From contig NC_088308.1 of assembly GCF_910592395.1 (NCBI RefSeq), positions 12,293,001 to 12,357,000 of the forward strand: a stretch of DNA of 64,000 nucleotides, in the 5' to 3' direction. The position numbers and the translations under genes were made by a program. The notes under the pieces are model-generated. The model saw only the letters and a program-made list of their open reading frames with translations, made no database searches and had not been told where the DNA came from. Positions 56,421-64,000 of this stretch are shown in pieces; within the stretch, counting starts at the first letter, position 1; every line of letters begins with the position of its first letter. This stretch comes from Lineus longissimus (lineage: Eukaryota > Nemertea > Pilidiophora > Heteronemertea > Lineidae).

Positions 56421-57860
56421 AGCTCACCTCTTAGCAGAGGTGAGCTTATCCCATACCGTGGCGTCCGTCGTCGTCCGTCGTCCGTTAGCAGGGCACGTTT
56501 CGTAACTGTTAGAGCTATTGAGTTGAAACTTGGTACACATGTACCTTTATGTAATGACACCTTGGAGACCAAGTTTCGGTCCGATTCGTTTCATGGTTTG
56601 GCCACCAGGGGGCCAAACGTTAAAAGTGAAAATATGCAATATCTCCCTTAATAGTAGTCGGGAAATTTTGAAAAAAATATGGTAGGTACTTCTAGCAAAG
56701 GTGCATCATATATCCTCCGGGTTTTTGATTTGACCTCCTTTTCAAGGTCACAGAGGTCAAATGGTGTAAATTGGCCATTAGGATGTAACGATGGCACGTT
56801 TCTAAACTGCAATGACTATTGATACCAAATTTGGTACACATTTACCCCTTAGTCAGGTGATCTCAGGGACCAAAGTTTGGTCGATATGATTCACCACTTG
56901 ACCACCAGGGGGCAAAATCTAAAAACCTTAAAAATGTGATTATTCCTTAACTTCTTGCCCGATTGCCACCAATTTGATATCATGGGTACATCTAACCACC
57001 ATACAGTATATGTCACACAGGTTTTTAATTTGACCTTCTTGTCAAGGTCACAGAGGTCAAATGGCATAAATTCGCCGTCAGGCCGTAACAATGGCACGTT
57101 TCTTAACTGCAATGACTATTGATCACAAATTAAGTACACATGTACCCCTTGGTCAGGTGATCTCAGGTACCGAAGTTTCTGACCAAGGGGTACATGTGTA
57201 CTTAATTTGTGATCAATAGTCATTGCAGTGAAGAAACGTGCCATAGTTACGGCCTGACGGCGAATTTACGCCATTTGACCTCTGTGACCTTGACAAGAAG
57301 GTCAAATTAAAAACCTGTGTGACATATACTGTATGGTGGTTAGATATACCCATGATATCAAATTGGTGGCAATCGGGCAAGAAGTTAAGGAATAATCACA
57401 TTTTTAAGGCTTTTGGATTTTGCCCCCTGGTGGTCAAGTGGTGAATCATATTGGACCAAACTTCGGTCCCTGAGATCACCTGACTAAGGGGTAAATGTGT
57501 ACCAAATTTGGTATCAATAGTCATTGCAGTTTAGAAACGTGCCATCGTTACATCCTAACGGCCAATTTACACCATTTGACCTCTGTGACCTTGAAAAGGA
57601 GGTCAAATCAAAAACCCGGAGGATATATGATGCACCTTTGCTAGAAGTACCTACCATATTTTTTTCAAAATTTCCCGACTACTATTAAGGGAGATATTGC
57701 ATATCTTCACTTTTAACGTTTGGCCCCCTGGTGGCCAAACCATGAAACGAATCGGACCGAAACTTGGTCTCCAAGGTGTCATTACATAAGGGTACATGTG
57801 TACCAAGTTTCAACTCAATAGCTCTAACAGTTACGAAACGTGCCCTGCTAACGGACGACG

Positions 57861-57895
<35 letters not shown>

Positions 57896-57929
57896 ACGAC
57901 GGACGCCACGGTATGGGATAAGGTGAGCT
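56421..57929. mobile_element. Head-to-head HINE-like elements forming a 1.5-kb fold-back
   Basis: 56421-57156 is a plus-strand HINE-like element from AGCTCACCTCTTAGCAGAGG to within its third unit. 57179-57929 is a minus-strand copy ending at the same point, separated by 22 bp. The arms are 736 and 751 bp and nearly identical, including the CTCF-like and nuclear-receptor-like motifs. Neither half has the 3' hairpin end, so both outer termini are 5' ends. The outer right hairpin has lost about 16 bp (GATAAGGTGAGCT). Confidence 0.82.
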
Positions 57930-58471
57930 AACAATGGAGTTCGGCTTAGGCAAAAAAGGTGAATAATCAATTTATCACATCGTGCTAAATGCTACATTTT
58001 AGTCTATTCGATGTTGATAACAAGGTCTAGGCTAGTAGGCCTAAATCGGCTGCTAGTGCTAATTAGGCCCCTCAAGGTCCTAGATGCCAGCAACAGCACT
58101 AGGCCTACCATCATCCCGACACACATCATGTATCATGTCCATCCATATGTGTGTCACACTGCACTCGGTGCTCTGTGTGTAGGCTCTACTGATCGATATC
58201 AACATGTATCAACAAGACTAACACGTGTCATTGTTTACCTCATTAAAATAACGTATTTTCATTGGTTCCTGGAGGAGGTTGACATACGCCCCATGCGCCC
58301 CATGCCCATGTGTACATATCGACTGATAGTCAAGAAAAAATACGCAGCAAATCCATTCATTTTGTCATCACATAATTTTTCATTCTCTGAAAATATCCCT
58401 CCTACATACATTTTAAGAATAAATCATCCGAAATGTGCTTTCAAAGACCTATAGGCCTAAACGCTTTTTTT
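57930..58471. other. No recognisable feature
   Basis: A 147-codon frame (58011-58454) is open but has low-complexity composition and no recognised domain. Confidence 0.3.
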
Positions 58472-58535
58472 AGCTCAGCTGACTAAGTCAGCCGAGCTTG
58501 TCAAATAAGTTGTTCAGTGGCGTCCGTCTGTCCAT

Positions 58536-58569
<34 letters not shown>

Positions 58570-58700
58570 GTTAAACCCATGGTGCACATTTTGTAACCGT
58601 AAGACCTAGAGACTTCAATTTTGCATTTCTGGATACTTCTGGTCAAACTCTACTTTCAAAACAAAATTTGTCGCCATTTGACCTACTTCCTGCGAGCGAG
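58472..58700 (+). repeat. Related hairpin-ended repeat (AGCTCAGC type) with CCAT microsatellite
   Basis: T-run, then AGCTCAGCTGACTAAGTCAG and CCGAGCTTGTCAAATAAG, a hairpin end with the same layout as the HINE-like elements, followed by GTCCGTCTG, a (CCAT)n run at 58527-58566, and TGCACATTTTGTAACCG. It is truncated after about 230 bp. Confidence 0.6.
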
Positions 58701-61282
58701 AGTGCATGAAGGAAACTGGCCTATATCGGCCTAGGAGCAGCAGAATTAGTCGAAATATGCTCTAATATCAAGATGAAATTCTTGAAAATCTATTTTATTG
58801 AGAAAAGGTTCAAAATTTTAACAGGAGAGGGCGCTACCTGCCTTTTAATTATTTCTGCCGATTCAAATTCCCGCCCGATGACGTCAGCCATCAATGAAGT
58901 CGTCAAAACAGTTCTCAAAACATGGCAGCTACACAACAAAAGCAGTAGCTCCAGGAATAAATCACTGTTCACTTCAGCTTCGTAATCGATTGTACCCCCA
59001 CTTTATTGTGTTTTGTGTGGTGTTCCTATTCAATCAACGATGTAAGGCCTTATCATGTTGGTTTTAATTGAGAAGGTGCATTATAAGCGGCGTACGAAAT
59101 ACCGAAGCGGAGACAAAATGGCAGCATGTTGTTTACGCCATGTGCAATAATCTTGGAGCTCAATGACACTCAAGTACCCAATTTTCTGCTTAAAAAGTAG
59201 TCTGGTAGGCGATATTATCACTAGTTCGTTTCAGTGGTAGTCATAAGGTCTTTAGGGACTACTTTTAGAAATTAGTTCTTGAAAATTTGGCCACATTTCT
59301 GTGAAAATGATATCGGAAGTGCATGCTCTGTTCGCGATGACATCGCCGATGTATTTTGAAGTGGAGAATTCCCACAGTATGTGCAGTGAATCGGCATGAT
59401 TCTGTTCGCCTATTAAGTTTTAGTTCTACGATTCTTTCATGAGTAAAAAGTAGACATTCTAAGCAATACAATAATGTCACTCCCATAAACATTGATTGGA
59501 AATTGAGGGAGCTACGGCATTCTGTTCGGCAACTGGCAGCGCTGAAAAAATACATTGCATACTGTACATTCCGTACAATACCAAATGGCACATTTTAAAA
59601 AGCGCTCATTGGACAACGTAGGGAATCACCAGAAATGACGTCATCGCTGGTCTAAATAGAAAACTACGGTGGCGCAGTGGTTTAGCATTAACTTCGTCAT
59701 GCAAGCTTCAGCAACAAAACGATTTCTCATGAATGATTTATTTGATCATCATCAGCTTGTTTCCCCTGATAGATAAAAAAATGATTTACAATTTCCATCA
59801 AAGTTTTCTATTTTGTGTATAGTCACATGTTATTTGACTGGCAAGGAGCCAAGCAGTTTTGAATATTCGCGGGAAAATACTTCGTACTTGTAAACGAGGC
59901 TATGACAATGAGTATCGTCATTCATGGCCATTACCAGCAATTCCCAACCTTTTAGCTGCGCATGCGCCAAACTCCCTTCCAGAGCCAAGCATACGTTTTC
60001 TATAGCAGATCGAGGTGAGAGACATCTCACGGCTTTCTGTGTAACTAAAGCCTAGTTGCCGATAGCGTATGTGATTCTATGACTATCAAGGCATTTGCAG
60101 GCCAAATTTTGAGTTGATTGGTGAAAATTTTTCCATGTCCACCTATGGGTTGAAAATACCACGTGAATTGCAATTTTTCCTAATGTAAATTCTAAGAAAA
60201 CATGAAAATTGGCCGACTTCTGTGGCCTTTTTGAATCACATAGAGTTTGCAAATTTAGTTTGCCGATAGCTCCTGCAGAAGGCAGCATCATACTGAGTAT
60301 ACTGAAACACATGCCATTGGGAAAATTGAAAATTTTTCCATGTCCACAGGGGGGTCCAAATTGGCGTCCCAAGTGGATTTTAGGAGAGAATATATGTCCA
60401 AACATCAACATACATGAAAAGCTGGACCTCAAGTGATCTTTGAAGATATGAGAATGACTGCCCTTTGATAACTTCTTGCTTTATTTGTCCACTTTATGGC
60501 CTAAGATCCCTAGCTTTGGATGGTTCAATTAAGGACACTAGGGCTGGGAAGGGTCATGTCAGGGGGGGGGGGTAGGCGGGTGACCAAGCCCGAAATATTA
60601 TATTGCATCCTTCTCTTCAGCATATTTGCCAAAGCTTTTGCTGTTGCATGGATTCCTCAGATGTTTGGGCTCTCTCAGCTCTGTCATTTGGTAACCTCTG
60701 TCTGGGTGTTGGCTAGGTAGATAGGATGGGGGGGGGGGTTCCTGACAGTGTTGACAAGGAGAAACTCGGAAAACCGTGATTCTAGACAAAACCCTGTTCT
60801 TTTGATGAGCTGGAACACTGTACATTCAAAATTGTGAACCCACAATGAAGGCATAAAACTGACACAAGGCATTGATTTCTTGTACTAAAAATATATTTTA
60901 TTATTGATGAACGCTCTGATAGGCTAAATTGGGTCACGTGTCAAACTCGATCGTAGCGCCTGCATTTAGCAGCGGCATAATAAAGTTGGGGATTGCTGGT
61001 AATGCATAAACTTCCTGTTTCGGTAAATATTTTCATACGATGATTTCACCCGAATTATGATCAGGATTGAGGAATGAACAGTGGCATAATTATGTCAACC
61101 AAAAACATTGGTACCGTAGTGAACGCAAAAGGATATCAAATACCATGGAGCATGCCATTTTCATGCATAATGAACTAAACACCGGGAAGATATTAATGAT
61201 ATTAACTCAGCTGAGCGCCAGGCCCTTGGGCTTCTTGTTTCTGTTTATATGTTCTTTTTATTTCGCGCACTGCTAATGCCGC
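58701..61282. other. 2.6 kb with no recognisable gene
   Basis: The frames at 58773-58985, 59265-59591, 60052-60436 and 60520-60825 have no recognised domains; several overlap on both strands. G-runs lie at 60561-60570 and 60729-60738 and could form G-quadruplexes. GGTGGCGCAGTGG at 59669 resembles a SINE A box but no B box follows. Confidence 0.35.
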
Positions 61283-61475
61283 AAGTACACGGCGTGAGAT
61301 AAAACGAGATTGAAAGAAACGTTTTCGTCCCTAAGATCCATAAGCCAGGCAAAAAGAAGCTGGGTGCTGTTTGTCTAGTGTAATGGCACCCAGGGCGCTT
61401 ATTGTCCAGTCGATCTCGAACCTGGGTACCATTTGTCGGCACCCAGGACGACATCCACCCTTTCAGCTAGACTTA
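61283..61475 (-). repeat. Dispersed ~190-bp repeat, copy 2
   Basis: Reverse complement of 55904-56095, including the outer word AGACTTAC next to GCTGAAAGGG. It lies directly before the CGTTTG-rich repeat. Confidence 0.7.
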
Positions 61476-61584
61476 CCGATAAATATCGAAAATAACAAAG
61501 ATAAATGGGCGAAATACACATCCGTCTTTCAAGATAATCAATGAAAGAATGAAATAAAAGCATCGCATGCGCATTTCGTGCACA

Positions 61585-61924
61585 TTTCGTTTCAAACGAA
61601 CTACGTTTCCAGTTCGTTTGAAACGAAGTGCGTTCGACAATCGTTTCGTTTGAAACGAAGTGCGTTTGACAATCGTTTGACGTGCGTTTGAGATCCGTTT
61701 AGTGCGATCGTTTGGAAATCGTTTGGCAAGCGTTCTGATCGGACGTGTTCCTTTGGGAGCGTTTGGAAATTTTCGTCTGGGGTGTGCGTTTGTTTTCAAA
61801 CGCTTTTTAAACGGCTGATAAACGGTAGAAAAACGGATGATTTTCGTTTGAATTTCGTTTTTGAATAAACGCTTTTTGCCCGTTTCAAATGCGTTTGAAA
61901 CGAAATCAATTTGGAGACGGCCCC
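61585..61924. repeat. CGTTTG/CAAACG-dense element, copy 2
   Basis: Opposite orientation to 47893-48320, ending CAATTTGGAGACGGCCCC. CGTTTGAAACG-type dyads recur across it. A 108-codon minus-strand frame over 61473-61799 is a by-product of the repeat. Confidence 0.65.
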
Positions 61925-61934
61925 TTAGTTACCC

Positions 61935-62460
61935 CTCGGTCCATAAATGCTAGAGGGATATTGTCGAGGCGGGCGCCGTCTGTCTGTCCGTCTTTCCGTT
62001 AAACTTGTTTTGGGAGCCTGTCTCCGTAACCATAAATGCTAGGCATTTCATCTCTGGGTGGGTTGAAGGTCTTGTGGTGCCTTTGAGCCTTTTGGCAGTT
62101 TTGACAATTTTCGAAAAACAATCGGCCCCAGGGGGCGCTTCATGTGAAAAATTACTCTTGGCTATGTATCAGGAATTATGCGAGCTAAAATCATGAAATC
62201 TATACTGAGGACTACATCACAAAATTCCCGGGTTTTTGATTTGACCTACTTTTCAAGGTCACAGAGGTCAAAAAGCGTAAATTGCCCCTAGTTAGTTTCC
62301 GGGGCATATCTCCATAGCTATTGAGGCTAGGCTTTCATCTGTGGGTGGTTTGAAGGTCTTATGTTGCAATTGTGCCTTGCGGCAGTTTTGATGAAATTGA
62401 ACTACGCTTGTCTCCAGGGTCATGTGAAAAACTACTTTTTGCTATATTTTGATCTTGATC
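61935..62460 (+). repeat. Third hairpin/GTCCGTC repeat family, about two ~290-bp units
   Basis: CCCTCGGTCCATAAATGC and TAGAGGGATATTGTCG form a hairpin end, followed by GTCTGTCTGTCCGTC. Units begin with GGGAGCCTGTCTCCGTAACC (62011) and GGGGCATATCTCCATAGC (about 62300). Between them are CCCAGGGGGCGCTTC and ACTTTTCAAGGTCACAGAGG, the CTCF-like and nuclear-receptor-like motifs seen in the main family. Confidence 0.55.
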
Positions 62461-62831
62461 TTGATTTTTGTCTGCCCCAGACCGCAGTACCGTGTATAAG
62501 TAGGTGCAGGGGGTGGCATTTAGTGGTGGCGCTGGCTGGCTGAGATGCAGGTTGCATCTATTTCAGCCTGTGTGGTCATATTCCAATCACGTATTACCTA
62601 AGGAAAAAGGGGTACTTGAATGAGTCAGTGCTGGTTCGAATTGTCTGCAGTTTCTTGTTGTTTTTGCATCTCGTTCATGTTGTGGCAGGGAGAAGGATGT
62701 CATTTACAATGCCCATCTCTCCGTTGGTGATCTTGTTTAGCATCTTTATTCGGCATTCCTTTCTACATTGTTCCAGTGATGGCCAGTTCAGGAATACCAT
62801 CATGTTAGTCACACTGCTGCAGCCACAGTAA

Positions 62832-63056
62832 TCACTGCATACAAAGCTGGATGCAGTGATGCAGAAGCTGCACCATTTCGATGTTGTTGATGTGTTTCAT
62901 GCTGTGCGGGTCCCAGACTGTACAACCGTATTGAAGCTTTGATCTTAATAGCGACCTGTACGCTATGTCCTTTAACCATTGGAGGGCAAATTTTAGAGAA
63001 CTTTTAATGAATCCTACTGTTCTACTCGCTATTGCACATGTCTGGTCAGGGATCAA
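62832..63056 (-). pseudogene. LINE reverse transcriptase fragment, thumb region
   Basis: Minus-strand frame with AYRSLLRSKLQYGCTVWDPH followed by NNIEMVQ, matching the AYK.LVRPKLEYA..VWDPH...IE.VQ block of Jockey-clade LINEs. Its start is only 10 bp from a dispersed repeat (63047), which probably truncated it. About 75 codons remain. Confidence 0.8.
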
Positions 63057-63487
63057 AGTTCACGACCAACTGGTGGCATATGTGACCAGAAAATTTCAAA
63101 TGCGACTGCAATTGAAATGCCTCTCGCATGGTGCGATCTGAACAAAACGGCTTTATGCGACCTCTATTTTGAAAGGATCCCATCACAATTTATTTATAGC
63201 TCCTCTGGCTGCCTGCCAATAAGGTCAATCTCGCTCCATGAAATGTGACTGTATTGGCTGGCAGATAACAAAACAATGCATCATAAACACACTGGGGAAG
63301 AGTGAATCGCATACTAAGCAAATACAATGTATGTGGTAAGATGACGGACTCCAGACTCGCGGAGTCTGTTTGAATGCTCTGTCTTGTTTTGAATTAATAC
63401 ATGGAAGGCCTGCATGATGTTTGGCGAGCTTGAAGACCTATTGTGCGTTTTGGCATGTGATCTCGTCACGAGTGAATTTGGTTCCGT
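63047..63487. repeat. Dispersed repeat, second copy of 3984-4535
   Basis: Collinear with 3984-4412 at high similarity; it lacks the last ~120 bp, so the right terminus is missing. Starts CAGGGATCAAAGTTCACGACC. Confidence 0.6.
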
Positions 63488-63918
63488 CAAGACCAGCCTA
63501 GTGTTCATTCCCAGAGGCTGGTATGACTCGCTTCGCTCTTCTGTATATACTGATTATAAATGATATGTACATGTTGAGGTCAGAATTTTACATACACCTG
63601 GGTTGAAAACATTCAACTCTAATTTTCAAAAGGTTTCATTGTACTTACAAAAACAATTTTGATGTGATAATATACCTCAGAGGTCTACTTTATTTTCTTA
63701 CTGCATTCGTATATTTCAGTTTCTTTATTTCAGAATTATTTGACATAGTTTGATATCTCTATTAAAGCCAGTGGGTCAAAAGTTTACATACACCAAGTGA
63801 AACTTTAAAAACACAACCTTGAATCATCAAGAAATTGACATCTAGGGCCTCACAGATGATTTCGCAGGCCATTGGCCACTACAGAAATTATGTAATAACC
63901 CAAGCATTCTTTAGGGAC

Positions 63919-63927
63919 TATATAAAA
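63919..63927 (+). promoter_or_regulatory. TATA box of the Tc1-like transposase
   Basis: TATATAAAA, about 55 bp upstream of the transposase ATG, with GGGAC before and AGGCG after. Confidence 0.55.
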
Positions 63928-63980
63928 AGGCGTTTCTAAAGGGTATAGCCCATTCCAGTGTTCACAAGCATTGAGACAAG

Positions 63981-64000
63981 ATGGGTAAATCCAAAAAGCA
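63981..64000 (+). CDS. Tc1-like transposase, first six codons
   Basis: ATGGGTAAATCCAAAAAG encodes MGKSKK, the characteristic start of Sleeping Beauty-type transposases, at the expected distance from the inner direct repeat. The frame is cut by the window edge, so intactness is unknown. Confidence 0.75.

Larger units (their letters stand above)
63570..64000 (+). mobile_element. Tc1-like transposon with IR/DR left end (cut by window edge)
   Basis: After a TA (63568-63569) the element begins CATGTTGAGGTCAGAATTTTAC. Two direct repeats sharing TTTACATACACC lie at 63573-63598 (outer) and 63769-63794 (inner, CAGTGGGTCAAAAGTTTAC), about 195 bp apart. This is the IR/DR arrangement of the Sleeping Beauty/Tdr group. 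A TATATAAAA (63919-63927) and a start codon at 63981 follow. The rest lies outside the window. Confidence 0.88.

Noticed and set aside
59665-59720. SINE or tRNA A box (GGTGGCGCAGTGG)
   Set aside because: No B box or SINE body follows within 100 bp.
1-64000. CRISPR arrays, operons or bacterial promoters
   Set aside because: No regularly spaced identical repeats with unique spacers; introns, SINE and LINE remnants show a eukaryotic genome.

Overview
This is a 64 kb piece of an animal nuclear genome, most likely a marine invertebrate. The evidence is split genes with GT-AG introns, eukaryotic transposons of many classes, a tRNA-derived SINE, L2/CR1-like LINE remnants, and an AT-rich background with almost no long ORFs. 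I cannot name the species or phylum from the sequence alone. There is no operon-like gene order, no rRNA, no functional tRNA gene and no CRISPR array. The window is gene-poor and repeat-dominated.

Coding content is small. (1) A two-exon gene at 32462-34468 encodes a ~296-residue Myb/SANT-like (Harbinger-type) DNA-binding protein; its splice junction keeps the frame. (2) A pogo-superfamily transposase (49576-50940, DD35D) is open to its stop but lacks an in-frame ATG. (3) A Tc1-like transposon with Sleeping Beauty-style IR/DR ends begins at 63570 and runs off the window just after its start codon. (4) Decayed pieces: Ty1/copia RNase H and an LTR (1488-2850), three minus-strand LINE reverse-transcriptase fragments (23.8-24.3, 48.9-49.3 and 62.8-63.1 kb), and candidate exons with SGNH-like and CCHC-knuckle motifs (48.4 and 53.4 kb).

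The dominant and most interesting component is a family of non-autonomous elements with a Helentron/HINE-like architecture. The 5' end is a hairpin starting (A/G)GCTCACC after a T-run. A (GTC)n-rich stretch follows, then one to four ~301-bp units, then a 3' subterminal GGTGAGC that complements the 5' end, a terminal hairpin AATGGCCCTGGCCATT, and a final TTTCA before Ts. Copies lie at 5.5-10.2, 11.3-12.4, 13.1-14.2, 15.6-17.6, 27.0-27.5, 31.0-32.4, 35.9-39.4, 39.9-43.4 and 56.4-57.9 kb. Two 2.6-kb relatives (5500-10237 and 39874-43423) are paralogues. Because different elements inserted into each, the window contains its own filled/empty-site pairs, which fix the boundaries of two HINE-like insertions and of a MULE-like MITE with 10-bp target duplications. 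Each ~301-bp unit carries a near-consensus CTCF core (TGGCCACCAGGGGGC) and a nuclear-receptor-type cluster (TCAAGGTCACAGAGGTCA). A second repeat family at 45.6-46.4 kb has the same period and the same CTCF-like core.

Between these lie MITEs assigned by TIR and target duplication: piggyBac-like (TTAA) at 22.4 and 23.4 kb, PIF/Harbinger-like (TTA) at 18.0 kb, MULE-like at 38.0 and 41.2 kb, mariner-like (TA) at 2.2 kb, and hAT-like at 3.5 kb. Several long fold-backs also stand out: 47204-47406, 52138-52305 and 56421-57929. A CpG-rich stretch of about 2 kb occupies 19.5-21.5 kb. No calls were checked against a database.
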